Below the pieces are notes generated by a model. It was not told the DNA's origin and made no database searches. It was given only the letters and a program-made list of their open reading frames with translations. 64,000 bases of DNA from Grimontia celer (lineage in GTDB: Bacteria > Pseudomonadota > Gammaproteobacteria > Enterobacterales > Vibrionaceae): positions 62,001-126,000 of the forward strand of contig NZ_FIZX01000004.1 in NCBI RefSeq assembly GCF_900055185.1, in the 5' to 3' direction. Every line of letters begins with the position of its first letter. Within the stretch, counting starts at the first letter, position 1. Shown in pieces: positions 49,037 through 59,016 of this stretch. Made by a program: the position numbers and the translations under genes.

Positions 49037-49718
49037 CGTCAATGAGCTCAGTTATCAGTATCAGTCAGAGACACTAAGCTTTTCGTTTAGCGCTGACCCG
49101 GGAAGCATTACGGCAATTTTAGGACCAAGTGGAGCGGGTAAAAGCACTCTGCTCTCCTTGCTGTGTGGCTTGCTGCCACCTCATGATGGCTCAGTAAGCT
49201 TTGACGGAGAAGAGTTCACGCTAAAGCCGTCCCACGAGCGACCACTTTCGGTATTGTTTCAGGAACACAACCTGTTTAGTCATCTGAGCGCGTTCGACAA
49301 TATTGCTTTGGGTATCAGCCCAAAACTCTCCTTAAATGCGCAAGACAAAATACTTGTTGAAGATGCGGCTGACAAAGTAGGCCTGCAGGGTTATCTCAAT
49401 CGCCAACCTGGAGAGTTATCGGGAGGTCAGAAACAGCGTGTCGCTCTGGCACGATGTCTTGTTCGCAACCGTCCTCTGTTACTGCTCGACGAACCGTTTT
49501 CGGCACTGGATCCTTCTCTGAGACGCGATATGTTGAAAGAAGTCCGGCAGCTTGCCAGAAATTTAGGCACAACCATATTAATGGTGACCCACCACCCGGA
49601 AGATGCCATCGCTATTGCTGATAAGGTGTTGTTTATTGATGGTGGAAAGGTAGTTTATCACGCAAAAATCAGCGAGCTAAGCTCACCAAATGAAGCCATA
49701 AAGCCCTACCTTTCATAG
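49029..49718 (+). CDS. thiQ: Thiamine/TPP ABC transporter, ATPase
   Basis: A 229-residue ATPase starting at the ATG at 49029 inside the thiP end. The upstream 29 codons of the open frame overlap thiP and are not used. Walker A is GPSGAGKS, the Q-loop is in LFQEHNLFSH, the signature LSGGQKQRVALARCL, Walker B LLLLDEPFSALD and the H-loop MVTHHPEDA. It powers import with ThiBP. Confidence 0.95.
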   Translation: MLNVNELSYQYQSETLSFSFSADPGSITAILGPSGAGKSTLLSLLCGLLPPHDGSVSFDGEEFTLKPSHERPLSVLFQEHNLFSHLSAFDNIALGISPKLSLNAQDKILVEDAADKVGLQGYLNRQPGELSGGQKQRVALARCLVRNRPLLLLDEPFSALDPSLRRDMLKEVRQLARNLGTTILMVTHHPEDAIAIADKVLFIDGGKVVYHAKISELSSPNEAIKPYLS

Positions 49719-49811
49719 TCTTAAGTGATGTGCGATGGTCAAATATTGCGCATCACCTAACCGCATCTATACTTATTTTTAAGACACTTAACCCATAAGA
49801 GAGATGCGATT

Positions 49812-50813
49812 GTGACTGTTACCAGTATCGATGTACTGGACTCGGTGGTCGATATTACAGCCCAGACAGAGTCCGATACCATTTCCGAAAGCCTTATTAC
49901 GACTGTCTTACAGCTAACACCGGCTAATCAGGTATTGGTGTTGGATTATAATGCAGAAGCAAGTCCTGAGTTTATGGTTGTCGCGTGTTCAGACATCTTC
50001 CTGTTTGAAGAAGAGAAAGACGCTATCGAGCGTGTGCTCCGCAACTGTGTTATCACAGGTGAAAATGTGGTTGAGTTTAGCAAAGACGATAACCAGTCTT
50101 TGCTGGCCGTGCCTATTCGCTACGGTGAGAACAACGAAATTCATGCCGTCGTGTTTTGTAAAGCGGACGAGCTTAAGGGTGATGAAGTTCAACTCATTGA
50201 AGGACTGGCGAGAATCTATGAGAACTATCAGAAGATCATCTCCGCCAGCGAACGTGATGGTCTGACAGGGCTATATAACCGCAAAGTATTGACCACCAAG
50301 ATCGATCTCTTGCTCGACCGTTTCTTGATACAGGGCACCAGTATTACCGACGATCCAACGCATCATCACTGGGTGTGTATTTTTGATATCGACCACTTCA
50401 AACAAATCAATGACGCTCTTGGACACGTGTTTGGTGATGAAGTCATTCTGCTCATTACAGCAATGATGAAACAGTCATTTGATGATGAAGACATCCTGTT
50501 CCGATACGGTGGTGATGAGTTCGTGGTCATCATGCACCCGCAACCACGCGAAGAAATGGAAAAAACGGTGCGCGACTTCCTTGTTACCGTTAATCAACGC
50601 GACTATGGCCAGGCGAAAGACGTTTCTATCTCCATGGGCGCCGCATCTATTAACGATCAGGAACTCAACGCGATTACCGTGCTCGGTTTTGCCGATCAGG
50701 CCCTTTACAAAGCCAAACAAAAAGGTCGCAATCAGGTCGCTTTTTATGAAGACCTCATTGCTTCTGGGGAACTCCAGTCTCTGGTTCCCGAGGATGACGT
50801 CGAATTGTTTTAA
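49812..50813 (+). CDS. Cytoplasmic GGDEF diguanylate cyclase with N-terminal GAF-like domain
   Basis: A 333-residue soluble protein. Residues 1-145 form a GAF-like sensor (TVLQLTPANQVLVLDYNAEA, then LLAVPIRYGENNEIHAVVFC). The GGDEF domain begins ERDGLTGLYNRKVL and has the exact RYGGDEF site with CIFDIDHFKQIND upstream. No I-site RxxD is present. Activity is expected. It is followed by a clear terminator. Confidence 0.88.
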   Translation: MTVTSIDVLDSVVDITAQTESDTISESLITTVLQLTPANQVLVLDYNAEASPEFMVVACSDIFLFEEEKDAIERVLRNCVITGENVVEFSKDDNQSLLAVPIRYGENNEIHAVVFCKADELKGDEVQLIEGLARIYENYQKIISASERDGLTGLYNRKVLTTKIDLLLDRFLIQGTSITDDPTHHHWVCIFDIDHFKQINDALGHVFGDEVILLITAMMKQSFDDEDILFRYGGDEFVVIMHPQPREEMEKTVRDFLVTVNQRDYGQAKDVSISMGAASINDQELNAITVLGFADQALYKAKQKGRNQVAFYEDLIASGELQSLVPEDDVELF

Positions 50814-50830
50814 CCATCGCATTGTTCAGT

Positions 50831-50860
50831 AAGCCGCCAAGTAAGGCGGCTTTTCTTTTT
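50831..50860 (+). terminator. Terminator of the GAF-GGDEF gene
   Basis: AAGCCGCC, short loop and GGCGGCTT, followed by TTCTTTTT. Confidence 0.88.
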
Positions 50861-50972
50861 GAGATGTATATGGCGTTTTCACATCACATTAACGATTGAC
50901 AGAAATCCTATTAATCGTTTCCCTCAACGCAAAGGGTTGCGTATAATCCCGTCAGATAATCTAGACAGGTTG

Positions 50973-52430
50973 ATGTACCCGAGTTTATTTATGCCCAGTA
51001 TTCGCCAGCTTGCTGCTCTTTCGCTGACGTCAGTACTTTTTCTGTTTTCTCCCTTCTCTTATGCAGAAGCCAAGAAACTGATCATTACGGGCTCTTCGAC
51101 GTGGCAACCCTTCTCATTTATCAACCGCTTTGGTGAACCTGATGGCATTATGGTCGACTTCTGGCGTCTCTACGGCGAAGCCAACAATGTCGACATCTCA
51201 TTTGAGCTAAAACCCTGGAGTGAATCGCTCGCCTTCACACGCAACACGCCAAACGTTGTCCATGGCGGCTTAGGCTATACAGGCGATCGCGCTAAATCCC
51301 TCGCTTTTTCACGTGAACTCCCGCTCAATCACTACAACGTGAATTTGTTCGTTCAAAAAGACCTGCCATTTGATGATTTGCATGCTCTGGATTCCGCCCT
51401 TGTTGGTACAGTCAAAGAAAGCACCAAGCACGCGTTTTTAGTCTCCCGAATTCCAGAGCAAAACATCCGTTTATTCCCAACATTTGGCTCCCTGAACGAT
51501 GCCGCGTACCGGGGCGAAGTGGATGTGTTTATTGACGATCTCAGTACCGCGCTTTATGACATGCGCCATACAGGCAACAGTGGTCAGTTCACCTCACGCC
51601 AGAAGCTCTATTCTTTCCCGCTACATTTCGCAGTAAACAAAGATTCAAAAGAGACGATTGCAGATGTTGAGCGTGGATTGGACAACATTCGTCCAGATGA
51701 CATCAAAGCCATTTATGAAAAGTGGCTGCCGCAAAACAAGTTACATCTCGCTTTACCATGGCTGAACAAAACGGCGCAGTACCTGATTTTCATATGCTCC
51801 TTGGTATTGTTGACAGTGGGTCTTTTCCTTTATCACCGCCTGCTGAAACACCGGACCGCAGAGCTAAAATCTGCCGTGAAAGCGCTGAAGGATTCAAAGC
51901 AGAAACTGGAAACCGCGACACAAAACGACCCGCTTACTGGCACCAAAACCCGTCATCAGTTTTTCACGGCGCTGAGCGATAAGCGCTTTTCACCTTCGCC
52001 TTACGTGGTAGCGGTGTTAGACATTGACCATCTTAAAGAAGTCAACGAGAGCTACGGACAGGATGTTGGCGATATGGCCATCAAGCACCTTGCGACACAA
52101 CTTAGATTACAGCTTCCTAGTCAGACGCTTTGCGCGCGCCTTGGTGGCGGTGAATTTGCAGTTTTATTTGATTTAAGTGACACCAGTCAGGCTCAACGAA
52201 AATTGCAACAGCTCCAAAAGACCTTACAACTCAGCCTTCTCTATATCGACCAACAAGTCGTGCCGGTCAAGTTCAGTTCAGGCATCGCCGGCTATCCCTA
52301 CGATGGTGAAAGTGGTGAGATGTTGGTTCGTATCGCATCTACCCGTATGCGCGCCAATAAACCGTCACAAAATAACTTTACGGCTGACAACAATGACGAT
52401 GATTTGTTTACTGAGCATCGCTGGGCATAA
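50973..52430 (+). CDS. Periplasmic-binding-domain GGDEF protein with degenerate active site
   Basis: A 485-residue protein if started at the ATG at 50973, with a second ATG at 50991 also possible. It has a signal peptide (LTSVLFLFSPFSYA), a family-3 binding domain (TWQPFSFINRFGEPDGIMVD), one membrane helix (QYLIFICSLVLLTVGLFLYH), a coiled coil and a GGDEF-type domain. The active site reads RLGGGEF: the acidic third residue, which is catalytic in cyclases, is glycine. The metal aspartates in LDIDHLKEVN remain. It probably no longer makes c-di-GMP and may act as a receptor. It has the same layout as the protein at 23276-24718, so the two may be paralogues. Confidence 0.82.
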   Translation: MYPSLFMPSIRQLAALSLTSVLFLFSPFSYAEAKKLIITGSSTWQPFSFINRFGEPDGIMVDFWRLYGEANNVDISFELKPWSESLAFTRNTPNVVHGGLGYTGDRAKSLAFSRELPLNHYNVNLFVQKDLPFDDLHALDSALVGTVKESTKHAFLVSRIPEQNIRLFPTFGSLNDAAYRGEVDVFIDDLSTALYDMRHTGNSGQFTSRQKLYSFPLHFAVNKDSKETIADVERGLDNIRPDDIKAIYEKWLPQNKLHLALPWLNKTAQYLIFICSLVLLTVGLFLYHRLLKHRTAELKSAVKALKDSKQKLETATQNDPLTGTKTRHQFFTALSDKRFSPSPYVVAVLDIDHLKEVNESYGQDVGDMAIKHLATQLRLQLPSQTLCARLGGGEFAVLFDLSDTSQAQRKLQQLQKTLQLSLLYIDQQVVPVKFSSGIAGYPYDGESGEMLVRIASTRMRANKPSQNNFTADNNDDDLFTEHRWA

Positions 52431-52450
52431 TATCAATATGCAGAAAAAAC

Positions 52451-52478
52451 AAAGGCTGCCAAAGGGCAGCCTTTTTCA
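52451..52478. terminator. Bidirectional terminator between the degenerate GGDEF gene and phoH
   Basis: AAAGGCTGCC, short loop and GGGCAGCCTTTTT lie between two convergent genes. T-runs flank it on both strands, although the plus-strand run is stronger. Confidence 0.8.
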
Positions 52479-52490
52479 ATTCGGTTCCAG

Positions 52491-53864
52491 TTAGAGGTTT
52501 TCTTCAGCAAACTCTGCGAGACGGCTGCGCACCACACCATTGAGGTAAACACAGGCACTGCCTTCAAAGTTCTTAAATCTTTCCACAATGTACGTCAGCC
52601 CTGATGTCACAGGGGTCAGGTATGGACTGTCTATTTGCGCCAGATTACCGGAGCAAACGATTTTCGTTCCTTCACCACAACGGGTGATGATGGTCTTCAA
52701 CTGTGATGCGGTAAGGTTTTGACACTCATCCAAAATCACAAAGGCATTCTGGATAGAGCGGCCACGCATAAAGTTGATGGATTTAAACTGGATATTGGCC
52801 TTATCCATGATGTAACGCATCGAGCCATCTGCACACTCATCATTTTTGTGCAGCGCTTCCAGCGTATCGGTCACTGCACCTAACCAGGGCAGCATTTTCT
52901 CTTCTTCGGTGCCTGGAAGGAAACCGATGGATTCGGCAATTTCCGGCGTGTTACGGGTCACGATGATCTTGTCATACATGCCCTTTTCAACCACCTGCTC
53001 AAGCGCTGCTGCCATTGCCAGGATGGTTTTACCACAGCCCGCAGGGCCAGTCAGGATCACTAGATCCACATTCGGGTCAAGCAATGCATCCATTGCCATT
53101 CCCTGATAGATGTTTTTTGGGCGCACTCCCCATGCTTCACGGTGCATCAAACGTTCACGGCTGATGTCCTTAATGGTCATTTCCGTGTCGGTTAACCCCA
53201 CTACACGTCCGGCAAAATCGTCGCCTTCGTCCAGTAGGTACTGATTCACGAAGGTGGTATCGGCGAGTTCACGCGGCAAAATGTGTAATGTGGTGCGGCC
53301 GCTATTTTCCGTTTCTACCTGACCGACCTTGTCCCAGAAGCCGCCTTCAAAGACCTGGAAGCCTTTAGTCAGCAGGCTGACATCGTCAATCAGCTGGTCG
53401 GTACGGTAGTCTTCAACAAACAGTACGCCAGCCCCTTTCGCACGCAGGCGCATGTTGATGTCTTTGGTGACCAGTACCACGGTTCTGGGCGAGCGTTTCG
53501 CCTGCAGGTGCAGCACCGCATTGAGGATACGGTTGTCTCCCGCTTTGTCGGCAAACGCCTGAACGGTTTCCTTAATTTCGTAGTCTGCAAAAATGGAGAC
53601 GGTCCCAGTGCTGCCTTCTTTGCCGACAATAATGCCTTCAGCAATCTGGTCTGGGGTGGCGTCTTTAAAGATATCTTCGAGGGCACGAATCGCGACACGT
53701 GCGTCACGGGAGACGTCCCGCTTGCTGTCTTTGATCCGGTCGAGCTCTTCGAGGACGGTCATGGGAATGATCACGTCATGTTCTTGAAAGGAATAGATGG
53801 CGAAAGGTTCATGAAGCAGGATGTTGGTGTCCAGCACAAAGAATTTCCGATCGGCATCGCCCAT
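52491..53864 (-). CDS. PhoH-family ATPase with N-terminal PIN domain
   Basis: A 457-residue protein starting at the ATG after AAGGAGGTGCCT. The longer frame to 53963 lacks a ribosome site. Residues 5-145 form a PIN nuclease domain (FVLDTNILLHEP, with acidic residues in EELDRIKDSKRDVSRDAR). Residues 240-457 form the PhoH ATPase, with Walker A LTGPAGCGKTILAM and Walker B FVILDECQNL. PIN-PhoH proteins are RNA helicase/nucleases. It is divergent from rapA. Confidence 0.9.
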   Translation of the reverse strand: MGDADRKFFVLDTNILLHEPFAIYSFQEHDVIIPMTVLEELDRIKDSKRDVSRDARVAIRALEDIFKDATPDQIAEGIIVGKEGSTGTVSIFADYEIKETVQAFADKAGDNRILNAVLHLQAKRSPRTVVLVTKDINMRLRAKGAGVLFVEDYRTDQLIDDVSLLTKGFQVFEGGFWDKVGQVETENSGRTTLHILPRELADTTFVNQYLLDEGDDFAGRVVGLTDTEMTIKDISRERLMHREAWGVRPKNIYQGMAMDALLDPNVDLVILTGPAGCGKTILAMAAALEQVVEKGMYDKIIVTRNTPEIAESIGFLPGTEEEKMLPWLGAVTDTLEALHKNDECADGSMRYIMDKANIQFKSINFMRGRSIQNAFVILDECQNLTASQLKTIITRCGEGTKIVCSGNLAQIDSPYLTPVTSGLTYIVERFKNFEGSACVYLNGVVRSRLAEFAEENL

Positions 53865-54222
53865 AGGCACCTCCTTGGTTGCATAGGCTTGTGGGAGCCC
53901 CACGAGTTTCCCCTGATCCCGCAAGCAAACCGCGTGCCACGGTAATCGGGTAAATACAGCCACTACGCTAAAAAAGTCTGTGTCTGCATAATCTTAATCG
54001 TAAGACATATTTCAGTGTTTACCCGTCGACTACGCCACATTTTCACGAATTTGTTACTTGTTTGTTACGACCGCCAAATTTCCAACATTCGCCGTGACCC
54101 TGCTCACAAGTTCGAGTACCATTGGCAACCTTTTTCTCCGTGCGCATCATGGCCTACACTGTAGTTCGCATGAGGCACGTCATCTCCAATTTGTGTCAGC
54201 TTTAACCAGAGGTTTCTCCCCT
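53865..54222. promoter_or_regulatory. Divergent region between phoH and rapA
   Basis: 358 bases with promoters expected for both genes. A tandem TTTGTTAC pair occurs at 54050-54057 and 54061-54068. No convincing promoter pair or operator can be assigned. The plus-strand frame continues upstream of rapA, but it is not coding. Confidence 0.4.
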
Positions 54223-57141
54223 ATGTCTTACGCCCTCGGACAACGTTGGATCAGCGATACCGAAAGTGACCTGGGTCTGGGTACAGTTGTTGCGCTTGAT
54301 GCGCGTACTGTGACCCTGATGTTCCCAGCCAGTGAAGAAAATCGACTCTACGCCAATAACGATGCGCCCATTACGCGCGTGATGTTTAACGTAGGCGATA
54401 CCATTGAAAGTCATGAAGGCTGGTTTCTGACTGTTGAACGTGTTGAAGAGGAAGGCGGCGTGCTGACCTATGTGGGTACACGCACCGACACGGGTGAAGA
54501 AAACACGCTGCTTCGTGAAATTTTCCTGAGCCACCAAATCCGTTTTAACCGCCCGCAGGACAAGCTATTTGCCGGTCAAATCGATCGCATGGACCGATTT
54601 GCACTGCGCTACCGCGCTCTGAAGAACCAGTACGAACAGCACAAGAGTCCGATGCGCGGCCTGTGTGGAATGCGCGCGGGATTGATCCCTCACCAGCTTT
54701 TCATTGCCCATGAAGTAGGTCGCCGTCACGCACCACGCGTATTGCTGGCTGACGAAGTAGGTCTGGGTAAAACCATTGAAGCAGGCATGATCATCCACCA
54801 GCAGGTGCTGTCTGGCCGTGCGTCCCGCGTTTTGGTTGTTGTGCCGGAAACCCTCCAGCACCAGTGGCTGGTTGAGATGCTTCGTCGCTTCAATCTGCAC
54901 TTCTCCATTTTCGACGAAGAGCGCTGCATCGAAGCGTTTGCGGATTCAGATAACCCGTTTGATACTGCGCAGTTGGTACTGTGTTCACTGGACTTCCTGC
55001 GTAAAAGCCGTAAACGTGCGGAGCAAGCCGCCGAAGGCGAATGGGATTTGCTCGTAGTCGACGAAGCGCATCACCTTGAGTGGAGCGAAGAGAAAGCCAG
55101 CCGCGAGTATCAGGTGATTGAAGGCATCGCTGAAAACACCCCAGGCGTACTGCTGCTGACGGCAACCCCAGAACAGCTCGGTCACGAAAGTCATTTTGCC
55201 CGTCTGCGTCTTCTCGACCCAGACCGTTTCTATGACTATCAGGCGTTTGTGGAAGAAGAAACCCAATACGCACCGGTCGCTGATGCAGTGAGCCAGTTGC
55301 TGTCTGAAGACAAGCTCAGCAACGAGGCGAAAAACAGCATTACCGAACTGCTTTCCGAGCAGGATGTTGAGCCGCTACTGCGTATTATCGAAGCTGGTGA
55401 TGTCGATAACGACCAACGCCGTGACGCTCGTAACGAGCTGATTGATAACCTGATGGACCGCCATGGTACAGGCCGCGTGTTGTTCCGTAACACCCGCGCG
55501 GCGATTCAAGGCTTTCCGCAACGCCATTTGAACCTGTACCCGCTGGCACTGCCAAGCCAGTACCAGACCTCGATGCGTGTTGCCGCCATGATGGGCGGTA
55601 GTAGCCAGTCTATCGAGCAAAAAGCGGTTCAATGGCTGTACCCTGAAGATATTTACCAGCAATTTGAAGGTGAAAACGCCTCTTGGTGGGGCTTCGACCC
55701 ACGAATTGACTGGCTGCTGGATTTACTCAAATCCAACCGTCAGGAAAAAGTGCTGGTGATCTGTTCACGCGCACAGACTGCATTGTCGCTGGAGCAAGCA
55801 CTTCGCGAACGTGAAGGTATCCGCGGTACTGTTTTCCATGAAGGCATGTCGATTCTGGAGCGCGATAAAGCAGCCGCTTACTTCGCCCAGGATGAAGCCG
55901 GCGCACAGGTGCTGATCTGTTCTGAAATCGGCTCAGAAGGCCGTAACTTCCAGTTTGCTAACCAATTGGTGATGTTCGATTTGCCAATGAACCCCGACTT
56001 GTTGGAGCAGCGTATCGGCCGCCTGGACCGTATCGGCCAGAAGCGTGACATCGAAATTCACGTCCCATTCATGGAAGGCACATCGCAGGCACTGCTTGCA
56101 CGTTGGTACAATGAAGGCCTGAACGCCTTTGAAGAGACCTGTCCGACGGGCCGAGCTGTCTTCGAACACGTTCAGGAAGATTTGCTGCAACTGCTGGCAA
56201 AAGGCAGCCTCGATGAGTCTCTGGATACGCTGGTTGAAACCAGTGCCGAGATGCACCACAGACTGAAAGCGGAGCTTGAAAAAGGCCGCGACCGTCTGCT
56301 GGAAATGCATTCCAATGGCGGAGCCAGTGCCAAGGCGCTGGCAGAAACCATCGCCTCCCATGACGGTGACACCAATCTTGTTACCTTCGCGTTAGGTCTG
56401 TTTGACACGGTTGGTCTGAATCAGGACGACAAAGGCGAGAATGCCATTGTCGTAACGCCTTCAGAGCACATGTTGGTATCGAGCTACCCTGGCCTGCCAA
56501 GCGAAGGCTGCACAATCACCTTTGACCGCGAAACTGCGCTGTCCCGTGAAGACCTGCACTTTATTAGTTGGGAACACCCAATGATCCAAGGCGGTATCGA
56601 TCTATTGCTTTCTGAAGATGTGGGTACCACCGCAGTCTCTTTGTTGAAGAACAAAGCCCTACCAGTCGGCACCCTGTTCCTTGAGCTGCTGTACGTGGCA
56701 GATGCACAGGCCCCGAAGAGCTCAGGCATTCACCAGTTCCTGCCAGCGACCCCAATCCGTGTGCTTCTGGATGCAAAAGGTAACGATCTGGCAGCTCAGG
56801 TAGAGTTTGAAGGCTTCCACCGCCAACTGAGCCCAGTAAATCGCCATCTGGCAAGCAAACTGGTGTCCTCAGTTCAAACCCAAATTCATGGCCTGATCGA
56901 AATGGGCGACCCGCTGGCTGAAAAACAACTGGCCGTGGTCAAAGAAGCCGCAGAAGCCGAGATGACAGCTAAGCTTCGCTCTGAACTGGATCGCCTTCAG
57001 GCGCTGAAAGCCGTTAACCCGAATATCCGTGATGATGAGCTGGAAGCGATTGAAACCCAAATGGGTGAACTTCGCGGCTACATCAATCAGGCACAGGTGA
57101 ATCTGGATGCGCTGCGTGTGATCGTGGTCAGCCATCAGTAA
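54223..57141 (+). CDS. rapA: RNA polymerase-associated helicase-like protein RapA
   Basis: A 972-residue SWI2/SNF2 ATPase that binds RNA polymerase and recycles it after transcription. I start at the ATG giving [19 protein letters not shown], the standard RapA N-terminus. The frame extends 55 codons further but not family-like. The Tudor-like N-terminal domains are followed by [16 protein letters not shown] (Walker A), [10 protein letters not shown] (DEAH box), [14 protein letters not shown] and the helicase C motif SEGRNFQFA, then [11 protein letters not shown]. Length matches the family. Confidence 0.95.
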   Translation: MSYALGQRWISDTESDLGLGTVVALDARTVTLMFPASEENRLYANNDAPITRVMFNVGDTIESHEGWFLTVERVEEEGGVLTYVGTRTDTGEENTLLREIFLSHQIRFNRPQDKLFAGQIDRMDRFALRYRALKNQYEQHKSPMRGLCGMRAGLIPHQLFIAHEVGRRHAPRVLLADEVGLGKTIEAGMIIHQQVLSGRASRVLVVVPETLQHQWLVEMLRRFNLHFSIFDEERCIEAFADSDNPFDTAQLVLCSLDFLRKSRKRAEQAAEGEWDLLVVDEAHHLEWSEEKASREYQVIEGIAENTPGVLLLTATPEQLGHESHFARLRLLDPDRFYDYQAFVEEETQYAPVADAVSQLLSEDKLSNEAKNSITELLSEQDVEPLLRIIEAGDVDNDQRRDARNELIDNLMDRHGTGRVLFRNTRAAIQGFPQRHLNLYPLALPSQYQTSMRVAAMMGGSSQSIEQKAVQWLYPEDIYQQFEGENASWWGFDPRIDWLLDLLKSNRQEKVLVICSRAQTALSLEQALREREGIRGTVFHEGMSILERDKAAAYFAQDEAGAQVLICSEIGSEGRNFQFANQLVMFDLPMNPDLLEQRIGRLDRIGQKRDIEIHVPFMEGTSQALLARWYNEGLNAFEETCPTGRAVFEHVQEDLLQLLAKGSLDESLDTLVETSAEMHHRLKAELEKGRDRLLEMHSNGGASAKALAETIASHDGDTNLVTFALGLFDTVGLNQDDKGENAIVVTPSEHMLVSSYPGLPSEGCTITFDRETALSREDLHFISWEHPMIQGGIDLLLSEDVGTTAVSLLKNKALPVGTLFLELLYVADAQAPKSSGIHQFLPATPIRVLLDAKGNDLAAQVEFEGFHRQLSPVNRHLASKLVSSVQTQIHGLIEMGDPLAEKQLAVVKEAAEAEMTAKLRSELDRLQALKAVNPNIRDDELEAIETQMGELRGYINQAQVNLDALRVIVVSHQ

Positions 57142-57156
57142 TCTAAGCTAGCCCAA

Positions 57157-57190
57157 AAGAAAGGCACTGCTTCGGCAGTGCCTTTCTTTT
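57157..57190 (+). terminator. Terminator of rapA
   Basis: AAAGGCACTGC, TTCG tetraloop and GCAGTGCCTTT, an 11-base perfect stem followed by CTTTT. Confidence 0.92.
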
Positions 57191-57268
57191 ACCAGACTTC
57201 TCTTTCCACAGCAGCATGCTAAACTGCCGCCCGTTTAAACTTCGAGCAGTTCCTTTTCGAGTAAAGCC

Positions 57269-57991
57269 ATGAGCGACTTTATCTATAACCCGCCAACGGA
57301 ACCCTGGCTGGATGTTATCTATCAGGACGACGACATCATTGCCATCAACAAACCAAGTGGTCTTCTGACCAACCCGGGACGCGATCCTGCGCATTATGAT
57401 AGTGCATGGTCACGCATCAAGGCGGAATATCCTGACGCTGAGCTGGTTCACCGACTCGATATGTCGACATCTGGCCTGATTGTGTTTGCTAAACACAAAG
57501 AGGCAGAACGCCACCTGAAAGCCCAGTTCCGTGAGCGTGTGACCCACAAGCTCTATTACGCTCGCGTGTGGGGTAGTGTTGGGCAGGATGAAGGCCGAAT
57601 CGACCTGCCGCTGATTTGTGACTGGCCAAACCGCCCAAAGCAAATGGTGTGCTTCGAAAATGGCAAGCCATCAGTAACAGACTACGAAGTGATTAAGCGG
57701 GAAAAGAAAACAACACTGGTGCGTCTTCTTCCTATCACAGGCCGCTCCCACCAGCTTCGTGTTCACATGCTGGCGCTAGAACACCCAATTGTCGGCGACG
57801 AGTTTTATGCTCATCCGCAGGCACTGAAATACTCACCAAGACTGCAACTTCACGCTGGAGAGCTTTGCTTCCTGCATCCAGGTTCGGGAGAGCCGATGCA
57901 TTTGTCTGCGCCTTGTGATTTTTACAGCAGTGCGCCGAGTGACACGCTGGTACGACGAGGCATCAAAGCTGACCCTGAACTGTTGAAGTAA
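57269..57991 (+). CDS. rluA: Pseudouridine synthase RluA (23S rRNA and tRNA)
   Basis: A 240-residue single-domain enzyme lacking an S4 domain, as RluA does. The catalytic aspartate is in HRLDMSTSG, and the family also shows INKPSGLLTNPG and GRSHQLRVHMLALEHPI. It modifies position 746 of 23S rRNA and position 32 of some tRNAs. In Vibrio it lies next to rapA, as here. Confidence 0.92.
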   Translation: MSDFIYNPPTEPWLDVIYQDDDIIAINKPSGLLTNPGRDPAHYDSAWSRIKAEYPDAELVHRLDMSTSGLIVFAKHKEAERHLKAQFRERVTHKLYYARVWGSVGQDEGRIDLPLICDWPNRPKQMVCFENGKPSVTDYEVIKREKKTTLVRLLPITGRSHQLRVHMLALEHPIVGDEFYAHPQALKYSPRLQLHAGELCFLHPGSGEPMHLSAPCDFYSSAPSDTLVRRGIKADPELLK

Positions 57992-58033
57992 TCAATAGTT
58001 CGGATTTACACTGGCGGAAAAAGGAAGCCCGCC

Positions 58034-58987
58034 ATGGAAAAGATTGTCTTTCTGGATAGTACGACTATCCCCTCTCATATCCGTATTCCCTCGCCCTCTT
58101 TTCCTCACCAATGGGAAAGCTTCGAAGAAACATCGCCCGAAGAAGTATTAAGTAGACTCAAAGATGCCACCATTGTTGTAGCCAACAAAGTTATCCTCAG
58201 CGGCGAGTTACTGGCGCAACTCCCATCGCTCAAGCTGATTGCCGTGGCCGCGACAGGCTATAACAATGTCGATGTCCGCTGGTGCAAAGCCAACAATCTC
58301 CCCGTTTGTAATATCCGTGGTTATGCCACTGGTTCCGTGCCAGAACATGTCATCGCACTCGCTTTTGCACTGAGACGAAATATCAATGCCTACCACAGGG
58401 ACATTGAGCTGGGTGTTTGGAAAGAGAAGAACCAATTTTGCTTCTTTACTCATCCTATCGGTGATATTGCTGGCGCCACGCTCGGTATCATTGGGTCAGG
58501 CAGTTTGGGACAGGCGGTAGAACTACTCGCTAAAGCTGTCGGCATGAAGGTGATTCGCTCAGAACGAAAAGGCGCAACATCTGTCCGAGACGGGTATGTT
58601 TCATTTGAGGAAGCCCTGAAACAAGCTGATATCCTGACCCTGCATTGTCCGCTCAGCGATGAAACCCGAAACCTGATTGGCGCTGAAGAACTTGCCAAAA
58701 TGAAGCCGACTTCGATCTTGATCAACACTGGACGAGGTGGCTTAGTGAATGAAGTGGCGCTAGTTGAAGCACTTAAGAATGGCGAAATTGCTGGCGCTGG
58801 AGTGGATGTGTTTACCGAAGAGCCTGCCACAACCAGCAACCCATTGTTGGCTCATGCAGGAATGCCTAACTTAATCCTAACCCCTCATGTCGCTTGGGGC
58901 AGCGATTCCAGCATCCAGACACTGGCAAATCAACTTACCGACAACTTGAATGCCTTTATCGAAGGTAAACCACAGAATCTCGTGTAA
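58034..58987 (+). CDS. D-2-hydroxyacid dehydrogenase (NAD-dependent)
   Basis: A 317-residue enzyme of the D-isomer 2-hydroxyacid family. The nucleotide fold is GIIGSGSLGQAVEL. The sequence LHCPLSDETRNLI and the catalytic arginine in ILINTGRGGLVNE, glutamate near EEPATT, and histidine in PHVAWGS are all present. Glycerate or hydroxypyruvate reductase-like substrates are likely. An AGGAAG ribosome site precedes the start. It is set between rluA and the convergent djlA gene. Confidence 0.88.
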   Translation: MEKIVFLDSTTIPSHIRIPSPSFPHQWESFEETSPEEVLSRLKDATIVVANKVILSGELLAQLPSLKLIAVAATGYNNVDVRWCKANNLPVCNIRGYATGSVPEHVIALAFALRRNINAYHRDIELGVWKEKNQFCFFTHPIGDIAGATLGIIGSGSLGQAVELLAKAVGMKVIRSERKGATSVRDGYVSFEEALKQADILTLHCPLSDETRNLIGAEELAKMKPTSILINTGRGGLVNEVALVEALKNGEIAGAGVDVFTEEPATTSNPLLAHAGMPNLILTPHVAWGSDSSIQTLANQLTDNLNAFIEGKPQNLV

Positions 58988-59016
58988 GGGCTTATTTAAA
59001 GCCCTTTTCTTTTTTA
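58986..59016 (+). terminator. Terminator of the hydroxyacid dehydrogenase gene
   Basis: GGGCTT, short loop and AAGCCC, followed by TTTTCTTTTTT. It overlaps the end of djlA on the other strand. Confidence 0.75.

Noticed and set aside
49728-49765. Inverted repeat GTGATGTGC / GCGCATCAC after thiQ
   Set aside because: Nine pairs with one G-T, but a long loop and no T-run; too weak to call a terminator or operator.
50859-50972. N-terminal extension of the degenerate GGDEF protein from a TTG
   Set aside because: It overlaps the preceding terminator and would put the signal peptide internally.
54050-54068. Tandem TTTGTTAC words before rapA
   Set aside because: Only two short AT-rich copies; could occur by chance and no regulator is known to fit.
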